Shown in pieces: positions 6,837 to 13,976 of a stretch of 14,027 nucleotides of DNA. A model generated the notes under the pieces. That model saw only the letters and a list, made by a program, of their open reading frames with translations. It was not told where the DNA came from and searched no databases. Position numbers and translations under genes: made by a program. This DNA is from CBDUBH01 sp965365345 (GTDB taxonomy: Bacteria > Bacteroidota > Ignavibacteria > Ignavibacteriales > SURF-24): contig CBDUBH010000091.1 of assembly GCA_965365345.1 (NCBI GenBank), forward strand, positions 1 to 14,027. The letters run 5' to 3'. Every line of letters starts with the position of its first letter. Within the stretch, counting starts at the first letter, position 1.

Positions 6837-7985
6837 TCAATATCTAAAAATTGCAGCAAGCGGATCTGCTTCCGGAAAGACATCTTTATTCAATGTAAAA
6901 ACTTCAGCGTTATGAAGAATTGCCTGCATAATTGCAAGATCACAAAGATCTTCATCGCCTTGTTGTTTTGATTCATGAATTTCAAGTCTGTATGAATCCT
7001 GATCAAATTTTCCCCACAAACAATTTTGTGGATTTACAAACAAAGTTTGAATTTTATTTGAAAAAACTGCGGGAATTATATCAACAATATTATTGGAAGT
7101 CCTTTCTGTATCATAAAGTTGTTCATATAAAAATATTGAATCATTTTTTGATTTATCGAAATGTTCGCCTGCAACTTTCCATGAATGTTCAAAAAGTTCT
7201 CTATCGCTCATTTCGTCTGTATTTAATTCAACGGCTTTATCTAATATTTTTGAATAACTGCTTACTTCACGAAAATGCGGAATTAAATATTCAACTCCTG
7301 AAAGTACCAGCGGCGGATATCCTTCTCCAAGTTTATTGATAATTCCTTTATCAATTCTTTGATAAAATCTGTGTAAATCTTTTATCCAGCGAGCATCATC
7401 AGTTCCAAATCCGGGACCGTTATAAAGCTGAGGTTTATTAGCTCCCCTTTGATTTGTTCTGAAAGTAAGTTGATGAAATTCAAAATCCTCAACTTCCTCT
7501 TCTAAGCTTGTAGGAATATTGTCAAGTTCAACTTCATTTATCCCGTATCTTGTTCCTTCAAATAAACGGATCTGTTTTCTGTCAAGTGAAAGCACAAAGA
7601 ATTTTTCATTTCTGTTTATTGCAGGTAAGATCGGTTTAATATAAAACCTGCTGTTAATGTACATTTCTTCACTGAATTCAATTGGAACTCTGAAATATTT
7701 AAAAACATTAGGAGACATAAAAACGGCAAATCCTTCACTTTGATGATTCCAAAAATCGCTATCATTAATTAATTGTTTTGCCGGAGTTAAAATTTTGTCA
7801 ATAGAACTTTTTCTGTGACCTTTTCCCTTTAGCTGTTTTTCGGTTTCACGGATAATATTTCTAAATCTGATGCTGTTCTGCTCAGTTTCGGCTCCTTTTT
7901 TAAATGTTGGTAAATAAATTGAAATGCTGGTATCGTCAGTCATTTGCATTAATTCTTTCAGGTTGGCAATATTAAGTGCATCCAT
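6837..7985 (-). CDS. Bacterial archaeo-eukaryotic release factor (eRF1-like, baeRF) family protein
   Basis: A 382-residue cytosolic protein without signal or membrane segment. The N-terminal part has the features of baeRF families of the type 3/7 kind: SIYLPTFKKG at 22-31, then QNSIRFRNIIRE at 36-47, DFWNHQSEGFAVFMSP at 77-92, RFYIKPILP at 113-121 and FFVLSLDRKQIRLFEG at 129-144. Next comes a Gly-rich GPGFGTDD at 190-197, then a middle domain containing PPLVLSGVEYLIPHFRE at 224-240. The C-terminal third has LFVNP at 315-319 and ends with AIMQAILHNAEVF and DPLAAIFRY. These proteins are homologues of eRF1 and Pelota and are thought to act on ribosomes under stress. No GGQ motif is present, so peptide release as in eRF1 is not expected. 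The Shine-Dalgarno site is strong. Family call firm; role known only in outline. Confidence 0.8.
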   Translation of the reverse strand: MDALNIANLKELMQMTDDTSISIYLPTFKKGAETEQNSIRFRNIIRETEKQLKGKGHRKSSIDKILTPAKQLINDSDFWNHQSEGFAVFMSPNVFKYFRVPIEFSEEMYINSRFYIKPILPAINRNEKFFVLSLDRKQIRLFEGTRYGINEVELDNIPTSLEEEVEDFEFHQLTFRTNQRGANKPQLYNGPGFGTDDARWIKDLHRFYQRIDKGIINKLGEGYPPLVLSGVEYLIPHFREVSSYSKILDKAVELNTDEMSDRELFEHSWKVAGEHFDKSKNDSIFLYEQLYDTERTSNNIVDIIPAVFSNKIQTLFVNPQNCLWGKFDQDSYRLEIHESKQQGDEDLCDLAIMQAILHNAEVFTLNKDVFPEADPLAAIFRY

Positions 7986-7991
7986 AAGGAA

Positions 7992-7997
7992 CTCCTC
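7992..7997 (-). promoter_or_regulatory. Strong Shine-Dalgarno site of the baeRF gene
   Basis: GAGGAG on the minus strand lies 6 bases before the ATG at 7983-7985. It is the best ribosome binding site in the window and fixes this start. It contrasts with the absence of any such site before the genes at 8150 and 8750. Confidence 0.75.
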
Positions 7998-8149
7998 TAT
8001 TTGTCAAACATATTTCTTCGCAATAAAAGTGTATCAATTAAGTTATAAAAATAGTAACTTCATTCAATACTAAATTAATTCACACAAAATTAATTTGACC
8101 AAATCTATTTCAAATTTTTAAGTTTAAAAGAAAAAATAAATTATTTGAA

Positions 8150-8653
8150 ATGCCGGATCATCAAATTACATATTCAAAATTTAAGCCTCAGTATTTAAAG
8201 GATTTTTATAATCTTCTCGACGCAATTTGCAAAGAAAAAAAATATTTGGCTTTTACGGAATCACCGCCGGTTCATCAATTAAAACAATTTGTTTACGAAA
8301 GTCTGGAAAAAGGAAGTTCAAATTTTTATGCGCTAGTAAATAATGAAATTATCGGTTGGTGTGATATCGTACCAAATTCACTTGAAGGATTTACACATTC
8401 TGGAAAATTGGGAATGGGAATTCATCAAAATTTCAGAGGAAAAGGAATCGGGAAAAATTTGGCAACCCTTGCGATAAAAGATGCTTTTGAAAATAATATT
8501 ACCCGCATTGAACTTGAAGTTTACGAAAGCAATATTCCCGCAATAAATCTTTATTTTAAACTCGGATTTAAACTTGAAGGAAGAAAAATAAACGCAAGAT
8601 TCTACGAGAACATTTATGAAAATATTTTGATAATGGCCTTGGTAAAAGATTAA
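8150..8653 (+). CDS. GNAT family N-acetyltransferase
   Basis: A 167-residue protein of the GNAT fold that transfers an acetyl group from acetyl-CoA to an amine. A first strand and helix (ITYSKFKPQYLKDFYNLLDAI) are followed by YALVNNEIIGWCDI at 60-73. The acetyl-CoA binding motif A is LGMGIHQNFRGKGIGKNLATLAI at 87-109, with Arg96 x x Gly99 x Gly101. Motif B is at 119-141, RIELEVYESNIPAINLYFKLGF, carrying the N-x-x-A-x-x-L-Y-x-x-x-GF pattern. The end (GRKINARFYENIYENILIMAL) is like that of RimI/RimJ or phosphinothricin-type enzymes. The substrate cannot be read from the sequence. The start has no Shine-Dalgarno site; the upstream stretch is A/T only. The gene is divergent from baeRF and is followed by a hairpin with a T-run. 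Confidence 0.9.
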   Translation: MPDHQITYSKFKPQYLKDFYNLLDAICKEKKYLAFTESPPVHQLKQFVYESLEKGSSNFYALVNNEIIGWCDIVPNSLEGFTHSGKLGMGIHQNFRGKGIGKNLATLAIKDAFENNITRIELEVYESNIPAINLYFKLGFKLEGRKINARFYENIYENILIMALVKD

Positions 8654-8688
8654 AAAGATATAAAGATTAAAAAGATTCGAAAAATTTC

Positions 8689-8712
8689 CGTCATTCCGGC
8701 TTGTCCGGAATC
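8689..8712 (+). repeat. REP-like palindrome, intact copy 1 (24 bp)
   Basis: The stem is ATTCCGG at 8693-8699 and CCGGAAT at 8705-8711 around loop CTTGT. The 24 bases starting CGTC at 8689 and ending AATC at 8712 are identical to the reverse complement of 9376-9399. It lies between the acetyltransferase and mug genes. Confidence 0.8.
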
Positions 8713-8720
8713 CTTTTTTT
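8693..8720 (+). terminator. Possible rho-independent terminator made by the palindrome
   Basis: The 7-bp GC-containing stem is followed by CC (one of them just outside the stem) and seven Ts at 8714-8720. It stands 40 bases after the stop of the acetyltransferase gene and would end its transcript. Only 29 bases remain before the mug start, so mug would then need read-through or a promoter inside the palindrome. Confidence 0.55.
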
Positions 8721-8749
8721 GAAAAATATTAATAAAAAATAAAACAAAA

Positions 8750-9307
8750 ATGAACAAATTTTATAAACCTACACAAGAAGAAATTATTGCTGCAAAAAAT
8801 AAAACAATTGATGATGTAATTGATTACAATCTTAAAATTTTATTTTGCGGAATAAATCCCGGACTTTACACCGCAGCAATCGGGCATAATTTCGGCAGAT
8901 CCGGAAACAGATTTTGGCCTTCACTTTTTGAAGCGGGTTTTACGCCGGAAATTCTTTCGCCGTTTGATGAAAAAAAATTATTAAATTACGGATTGGGAAT
9001 TACTAATTTTGTTGCGCGCGCAACCGCAAAAGCAGATGAAATTCAAAAAGAAGAATTTATAGAAGGCGGGGAAATCTTAAAAGAAAAAATTAAAAAATAT
9101 AAACCGAAGATTTTAGCCGTACTTGGAATTGGCGCATACAGAATAGCATTCGACAAATCCAAAGCAAAAGTAGGATTGCAGGAAGAAAACATAGGCGAAA
9201 CTAAAATTTGGGTTTTGCCGAATCCAAGCGGATTAAATGCAGGTTATAATTTTGAAAAGATAGTTGAAACTTTGCGCGAATTAAAAATTGCATCTGAGAA
9301 AATTTGA
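8750..9307 (+). CDS. mug: G/U (G/T) mismatch-specific uracil-DNA glycosylase, Mug/TDG type
   Basis: A 185-residue DNA repair enzyme that removes uracil, and to some extent thymine or ethenocytosine, opposite guanine and leaves an abasic site for base-excision repair. The Mug signature is complete. The active-site motif GINPGL is at 34-39, with Asn36 as the conserved water-activating Asn of this family. Then come SGNRFWPSLFEAGFTPEIL at 51-69, GLGITNFVAR at 81-90 with an Arg as in Mug, EEFIEGGEIL at 101-110, ILAVLGIGAYRIAF at 121-134, and the second DNA-binding motif WVLPNPSGLNA at 154-164. The length fits the family (about 165-190). There is no Shine-Dalgarno site before the ATG. Inverted copies of a 24-bp palindrome lie on both sides (8689-8712 and 9376-9399). 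Confidence 0.93.
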   Translation: MNKFYKPTQEEIIAAKNKTIDDVIDYNLKILFCGINPGLYTAAIGHNFGRSGNRFWPSLFEAGFTPEILSPFDEKKLLNYGLGITNFVARATAKADEIQKEEFIEGGEILKEKIKKYKPKILAVLGIGAYRIAFDKSKAKVGLQEENIGETKIWVLPNPSGLNAGYNFEKIVETLRELKIASEKI

Positions 9308-9328
9308 AAACTGGAAATCTAAAAGGCT

Positions 9329-9352
9329 GTCATTCCGGCAAAGTCGGGTATA
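9329..9352 (+). repeat. Degenerate half-copy of the REP-like palindrome
   Basis: GTCATTCCGGC at 9329-9339 matches the left part of the intact copy exactly. The right arm is decayed (AAAGTCGGGTAT). The intact arm can pair with GCCGGAATGAC at 9388-9398, forming an 11-bp stem with a 48-base loop, so the two neighbouring copies may fold as one larger hairpin after the mug gene. Confidence 0.55.
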
Positions 9353-9375
9353 CTTCATAATATTAAAATAAAAAA

Positions 9376-9399
9376 GATTCCGGACAAGCCGGAATGACG
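9376..9399 (-). repeat. REP-like palindrome, intact copy 2 (24 bp, inverted)
   Basis: It is the exact reverse complement of 8689-8712. Read on the minus strand, the arms ATTCCGG and CCGGAAT are followed by C and a run of Ts, as in copy 1, so the T-run belongs to the repeated unit. No minus-strand gene lies here for it to terminate, which suggests the unit spread as a repeat rather than being selected as a terminator at this place. Confidence 0.8.
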
Positions 9400-9436
9400 A
9401 AATGTTCAAAAAAAATCCAACTTTATTGAGGTAAAT

Positions 9437-10030
9437 ATGTTCGAAAAGATTAGAAAAGAAATCAACATTGCAAAAATTCTTCTTGAAATTTTTTCAATAA
9501 TTTTTGCAGTGCTTCTCGCACTTGCTGTAAATGAATGGCGCGCAAACAGAGCAAATGAAGAACTTGCAGAAAAAGCTTTAACTAACATCATAGAAGAAAT
9601 GAAAGAAAATAAAAAAACTTTGGAAGTGATTCTTCCTAGTCATCAATCTCTGAGTGATACATTAAAAACTTTAAAACAAATTGCCGAAAAAGAAAATAAT
9701 ATTGATAAAATTAAAACTGACAATATTTCTTTTATTCCGGCATTTCTAAAAAGCACTGCTTGGGAAACCGCGCTTGCAACTCAAGCATTTATTCATATTG
9801 ATTATGAAAAGGCAAAAGTAATTTCAGAAGTTTACACAGCGCAAGAAGCCTACAAAAATTTGAATAATTATTTTATTCAATCAACTTTCAATATTGATAA
9901 TCATGATGTAAACAAAGGAAAAGTAATTATCAATTACGGAATTTCTTCATCCCAGATGTTTTTAATTTTTGAAAAAGAACTTGTTGAAAATGTTTATGCT
10001 GAAGCTTTGGAAAAATTAGAGGAAAAATAA
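9437..10030 (+). CDS. Single-pass membrane protein of unknown function
   Basis: A 197-residue protein. A short basic N-terminus (FEKIRKEINIAK) precedes one transmembrane helix at about 14-32 (ILLEIFSIIFAVLLALAVN). NEWRANRANEELAEKALTNIIEEMKENKKTL at 32-62 follows, a charged and probably coiled-coil helix. The rest, with STAWETALATQAFIHIDYEKAKVISEVYTAQEAY at 106-139, is helical and likely faces the periplasm. The pattern of one membrane helix, then NEWR and a long helix with an A-x-x-A-L-x-N-I repeat, recurs in uncharacterised small membrane proteins of Bacteroidota and Proteobacteria; I cannot assign a function. GAGGT at 9428-9432 lies 4 bases before the ATG and supports the start. valS begins 169 bases downstream, with no terminator seen between them. 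Confidence 0.75.
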   Translation: MFEKIRKEINIAKILLEIFSIIFAVLLALAVNEWRANRANEELAEKALTNIIEEMKENKKTLEVILPSHQSLSDTLKTLKQIAEKENNIDKIKTDNISFIPAFLKSTAWETALATQAFIHIDYEKAKVISEVYTAQEAYKNLNNYFIQSTFNIDNHDVNKGKVIINYGISSSQMFLIFEKELVENVYAEALEKLEEK

Positions 10031-10199
10031 TTTTCATCTTTGAATTGTAAAAATGGGTATATCATGTCTCTATGGAGAATTTGAACACATACCAAAAAAA
10101 TATTTCCTTTATATAATTTAAATTCCCGTCATAATTCCCTCAAATTATTTTGTCATTTTTCTTATATTTAACGATTAAAATAAAAATGGTAAGTGAATA

Positions 10200-12821
10200 A
10201 TGTCTGAAATCAATTTAAACGAAATTCCGAAAGCGTACGCTCCAAATGAAGTTGAAGATAAATGGTATCAATATTGGGAACATCATAAATTATATCATTC
10301 CGAAATTGATGAATCAAAAACGCCTTACACGATTGTAATTCCTCCGCCGAATGTTACGGGAATTTTAACGATGGGTCACATTTTGAATAACACAATTCAA
10401 GATGTTCTCATTCGTTATAAAAGAATGAAGGGATTCAATGCCTGTTGGGTTCCCGGAACTGATCACGCATCAATTGCAACTGAAACAAAAGTTACAAATT
10501 ATTTGAACGAAAAAGGAATTTCCAAAAAGGAAATCGGAAGAGAAAAATTTCTGGAACACTGCTGGGAGTGGACTCACAAATACGGCGGAATAATTACAAA
10601 GCAATTGCGTAAGCTTGGCGTAAGTTGTGATTGGCAGCGCGAAAGATTCACGATGGATGAACATTATTATGATAAAGTAATTGAATCTTTCGTTGAACTT
10701 TATAAAAAAGGATTGATCTACCGCGGTTACAGAATGGTAAATTGGTGTCCGGTTTCTAAATCTGCAATTTCCGATGAAGAAGTAAAATATCAACTTTCAC
10801 AAGGAAAACTTTGGTATTTCAAATATCCGGTAAAAGATTCTGATGAATTTATTGTTGTTGCGACTACACGTCCAGAAACTATGCTTGGCGATACCGGAAT
10901 TGCAGTAAATCCGAATGATGAAAGATATAAAAATCTTATCGGCAAAAAAGTTGTTCTTCCGATTGTTGGCAGAGAGATTCCGATTTTTGCTGATGAATAT
11001 GTTGAAATGGAATTCGGTACAGGCGCAGTAAAAGTTACGCCCGCTCATGATTTTAACGATTACGAAATGGGAATGCGCCACAATTTGGAAATGATAAATA
11101 TTTTCAATGATGATGCTTCGACAAATAATAATGTTCCGGAAGATTTTAAAAATAAAGATAGATTTGAAGTCCGCAAATTAGTTTTGGAAAGAATGAAATC
11201 GCTTGAGCTTCTTATAAAAGAAGATGAGCATGTAAATAATATCGGATATTCAGAGCGCGGCGGAGTTCCTATTGAACCTTATCTTTCAGAACAATGGTTT
11301 TTGAAAATGGATGAGCTTGCAAAAAATGCGCTCGAAGTTGTCAAAGATGGAAAAGTAAAATTTCATCCGGAACATTGGGTAAAAACTTATGAACATTGGA
11401 TGGTGAACATTAAAGATTGGTGTATTTCGCGCCAGCTTTGGTGGGGACACCGCATTCCCGTTTGGTACAATAAAAACACAAATGAAATTTATTGCGATGT
11501 AAATCCGCCAAGCGATATTGAAAATTGGAAGCAGGATGAAGATGTGCTTGATACATGGGCATCAAGCTGGCTTTGGGCTTTCGATGTTTTCAAAACCGAA
11601 GAAGAACAAAAATATTATTATCCGACCGATACACTTGTAACCGCCCCGGATATAATTTTCTTTTGGGTTGCAAGAATGATAATGGCGGGCTTGGAATTTA
11701 AAAATGATATTCCGTTTAAAGATGTTTATTTCACAAGTGTAATCCGCGATATGCAAGGAAGAAAGATGAGCAAATCGCTCGGAAATTCTCCCGATCCGCT
11801 TGATGTTATTGCGGAATACGGCGCCGATGCTTTAAGATTTACGATTTTATATTTGGCTCCGCTCGGACAAGATGTTCTTTTCAGTTCCGAAAAATGCGAG
11901 CTCGGAAGAAACTTCGCAAACAAAATTTGGAACGCGGGAAGATATCTTTTAATGAATGCCCAAACAATTCCGGTAAAAGATGAATTAAAAGATAAGCATT
12001 TGGATTTTGCTGATAAGTGGATAATTTCAAGATTCCAATCAACTTTAAAAGAAATTGAAAACGCGCTTGATAAATTTGAAATAAATAACGCGATAAAATT
12101 AATTTACTCTTATGTGTGGAATGATTTCTGCGATTGGTACATCGAAATGTCAAAAAGCAAATTATATTCTGATGATGCCGAAGTGAAATCAGCAGTTTTA
12201 ACCCGCGCAATTTCGCTGTTTGAAGAAATGCTGAAATTGGTTCATCCTTTTATGCCGTACTTAACGGAAGAAATTTGGCAGTTGATGTCACCGAGGAAAT
12301 CCGCAGAAAGTATTTCCATTTCTGATTTCCCGGAATTCAATCAAAATTTAGTTGACGAAAATGCTGAAAGAGAAATGAATTTTGTTCAGGAAATTGTAAC
12401 CGCGATTCGTAATATCCGTGGTGAAATGAATATTCCTCCATCAAAAAATGTTGATGTATTTTTGAAAGCCGCAAACATTACGGAAGATCAAAAAAATTAT
12501 TTGAAAAAATTAGGTAAAGTTGAAAAAATTTCAGCGGATGCAAATTTAGAAAAACCGAAAGCAAGTGCATCTGCAGTCGTAAAAGATACAGAGATTTACG
12601 TTCCCCTTGAAGGCTTAATTGATCTGGGTGTTGAAAGAAGCAGACTTCAAAAAGATATTGCGAGATTGGAAGGAAGTTTGCAAGGCGTTACAAAAAAATT
12701 ATCAAATGAAAATTTTGTTAACAACGCACCAAAAGAAGTTGTTGAAAAAGAAAATCAGAAAAAATCTGATTGGGAAGATAAACTTTCCAAATTGAAAATT
12801 ATGCTCGAAGATTTGAAATAG
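10200..12821 (+). CDS. valS: Valine--tRNA ligase
   Basis: An 873-residue class I aminoacyl-tRNA synthetase that charges tRNA-Val with valine in the cytosol; the length is normal. The Rossmann catalytic domain opens with IPPPNVTGILTMGH at 47-60 (HIGH motif), then NNTIQDVLIRYKRMKG and WVPGTDHASIATE at 83-95. The CP1 editing domain, which hydrolyses mischarged Thr-tRNA, shows TTRPETMLGDTGIAVNP at 222-238 and EFGTGAVKVTPAHDFNDYEMG at 271-291. CISRQLWWGHRIPVWY at 408-423 and DTWASSWLWAF at 451-461 return to the active site. KMSKS is at 522-526 within GRKMSKSLGNSPDPLD. The anticodon-binding helical domain is at about 600-760, and the ValRS-specific C-terminal coiled coil at about 807-873 (VERSRLQKDIARLEGSL to the end). 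The HIGH motif reads TMGH, with Thr57 for the first His. No T-box-like leader is visible in the 169 bases upstream. Confidence 0.98.
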   Translation: MSEINLNEIPKAYAPNEVEDKWYQYWEHHKLYHSEIDESKTPYTIVIPPPNVTGILTMGHILNNTIQDVLIRYKRMKGFNACWVPGTDHASIATETKVTNYLNEKGISKKEIGREKFLEHCWEWTHKYGGIITKQLRKLGVSCDWQRERFTMDEHYYDKVIESFVELYKKGLIYRGYRMVNWCPVSKSAISDEEVKYQLSQGKLWYFKYPVKDSDEFIVVATTRPETMLGDTGIAVNPNDERYKNLIGKKVVLPIVGREIPIFADEYVEMEFGTGAVKVTPAHDFNDYEMGMRHNLEMINIFNDDASTNNNVPEDFKNKDRFEVRKLVLERMKSLELLIKEDEHVNNIGYSERGGVPIEPYLSEQWFLKMDELAKNALEVVKDGKVKFHPEHWVKTYEHWMVNIKDWCISRQLWWGHRIPVWYNKNTNEIYCDVNPPSDIENWKQDEDVLDTWASSWLWAFDVFKTEEEQKYYYPTDTLVTAPDIIFFWVARMIMAGLEFKNDIPFKDVYFTSVIRDMQGRKMSKSLGNSPDPLDVIAEYGADALRFTILYLAPLGQDVLFSSEKCELGRNFANKIWNAGRYLLMNAQTIPVKDELKDKHLDFADKWIISRFQSTLKEIENALDKFEINNAIKLIYSYVWNDFCDWYIEMSKSKLYSDDAEVKSAVLTRAISLFEEMLKLVHPFMPYLTEEIWQLMSPRKSAESISISDFPEFNQNLVDENAEREMNFVQEIVTAIRNIRGEMNIPPSKNVDVFLKAANITEDQKNYLKKLGKVEKISADANLEKPKASASAVVKDTEIYVPLEGLIDLGVERSRLQKDIARLEGSLQGVTKKLSNENFVNNAPKEVVEKENQKKSDWEDKLSKLKIMLEDLK

Positions 12822-12921
12822 AATTGATTGTAAAATCAAAAATGAAAAAATAAAATTCTTAAACGATTAAAAATTTACGTATAGAATTTAACAACTATTA
12901 AATTATTTATAAAAGTAAAAC

Positions 12922-13971
12922 TCATTTTTCATATAGGAAATTCCATATTTCATTTAGATTAAATGCATCTTTATAATTCGGATTTTGGGGATTATTTATT
13001 CTGTTATAAAATAAAGCGTTTGCACCAAATAATACTGAATAAGCATCATAGCCGAGCAGACGCAGATATGCAGTTGCAAAAGCGCTGAAATGTCCGTTGC
13101 TATCGTAAACCAAAATCTTTTTATTTGAAGGAATTGTTTGCAGAAATCTTGAGCTCTTAAAATCAAGATAGGGAATATAAAGAACCGTTTCCTTAGGATG
13201 CCCGGGAACTTCATCACCTTTTCCGGGCGCTTCATATAAAGTTTCCGGACCAAAACAAATTATATAATAATTTTCGATTGAATTATAAATTCTATCAAAA
13301 TCAACAGAGATGGAATTTTGTTCAATTGAAATTATATCAGAAAATTCTTCATTCATCATAATTGATATTCTACTTTTAACTTTTTCTTCAAAATTATTGC
13401 CTTCGCCTAATTGAATTTCCGGCAATTCATAATATTTGTCCTTTTCGTAAAAAATATTATTAAATTCATTTAGAAAATCACTGTCTTTAACTGATCTAAG
13501 CCAAACATCTGCAAAATCACTGTGCCAAGATGCCATTCCGTACTTTAATGAATAAACATTATTTATTCCGTATAAACGCATTAAACAAGTGTAATAAGCA
13601 GCTGACTGTCCGCTTGAACTTACTATTAGAAATTTTTCAAAAGGTTTATCTTTTATGTATGAAATTATTTCATTGGGTTTAATATTTACGGCACCTTGAA
13701 TACGTCCTTTTGTAAATTCAGCTTGCGGACGAATATCAATTATTGAAAATTCATTTAGTTTTTCATAAACACTCGACGCTGTAATTATTGAAGGTGCATC
13801 CATTGAATTTATGTAATCACCTTGCGATTCTAAATATTGAAGCAATTCAGCGGCAGATTCAAATTCCAAATCAACCGGAATTGTTGAAGGATTTTCAAGG
13901 CATCCGTTAAAAGCCAATAAAATCAAGGTGATAATGAATATTTTTAATTCATTTAAATTGTATTTTTTCAT
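12922..13971 (-). CDS. Lipoprotein with two rhodanese-like domains, both without catalytic Cys
   Basis: A 349-residue protein. Residues 1-24 look like a lipoprotein signal (KIFIITLILLAFNGC), with Cys24 as the lipid anchor; FNG before the Cys is a relaxed lipobox. The first rhodanese-like domain, about 62-157, has IIDIRPQAEFTKGRIQGAVNI at 77-97 and the loop IVSSSGQSAA at 116-125, then GINNVYSLKYGMASW at 135-149. The second, about 222-325, has IICFGPETLYEAPGKGDEVPG at 237-257, VLYIPYLDF at 263-271 and the loop ILVYDSNGHFSAF at 286-298, then LRLLGYDAYSVLFG. In active rhodaneses this loop reads C-x-x-G-x-R. Here the Cys positions are Ser118 and Asp290 and the Arg positions are Ser123 and Phe295. 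Sulfur transfer is therefore unlikely, and a binding or scaffold role is inferred. The start has no good Shine-Dalgarno site and lies 5 bases after a probable upstream stop codon. It is convergent with valS across a 100-base gap with no clear terminator. Confidence 0.85.
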   Translation of the reverse strand: MKKYNLNELKIFIITLILLAFNGCLENPSTIPVDLEFESAAELLQYLESQGDYINSMDAPSIITASSVYEKLNEFSIIDIRPQAEFTKGRIQGAVNIKPNEIISYIKDKPFEKFLIVSSSGQSAAYYTCLMRLYGINNVYSLKYGMASWHSDFADVWLRSVKDSDFLNEFNNIFYEKDKYYELPEIQLGEGNNFEEKVKSRISIMMNEEFSDIISIEQNSISVDFDRIYNSIENYYIICFGPETLYEAPGKGDEVPGHPKETVLYIPYLDFKSSRFLQTIPSNKKILVYDSNGHFSAFATAYLRLLGYDAYSVLFGANALFYNRINNPQNPNYKDAFNLNEIWNFLYEK

Positions 13972-13976
13972 GCAAA

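Noticed and set aside
6932..7339. Open frame of 135 codons on the plus strand
   Set aside because: It lies wholly antisense to the well-supported baeRF gene, has no ribosome binding site and shows no domain-like composition.
8095..8124. TTGACC at 8095 with a weak -10 as promoter of the acetyltransferase gene
   Set aside because: The -10 candidate (TAAGTT at 18 bases spacing) is poor, and such pairs are expected by chance in this AT-rich gap.
8689..9399. CRISPR array
   Set aside because: The repeats are few, inverted, unevenly spaced and flank a gene; there are no regular spacers and no cas genes.
9406..9591. Minus-strand open frame over the start of the membrane protein gene
   Set aside because: It is antisense to the transmembrane segment and mirrors its codons; the plus-strand gene has a ribosome binding site.
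10031..10199. T-box or other tRNA-sensing leader before valS
   Set aside because: The 169-base gap is AT-rich, with no specifier stem, no conserved T-box sequence and no terminator/antiterminator pair.
10470..12210. Several minus-strand open frames across valS
   Set aside because: All are antisense to a full-length valyl-tRNA synthetase with every motif in place; none has a ribosome binding site or recognisable domain.
12822..12921. Terminator between convergent valS and the rhodanese-like gene
   Set aside because: The 100-base gap is AT-rich but I find no GC-rich stem followed by a T-run on either strand.
12996..13253. Alternative minus-strand frame inside the rhodanese-like gene
   Set aside because: It overlaps the real gene in another frame; the main frame shows clear rhodanese-fold elements on both sides.
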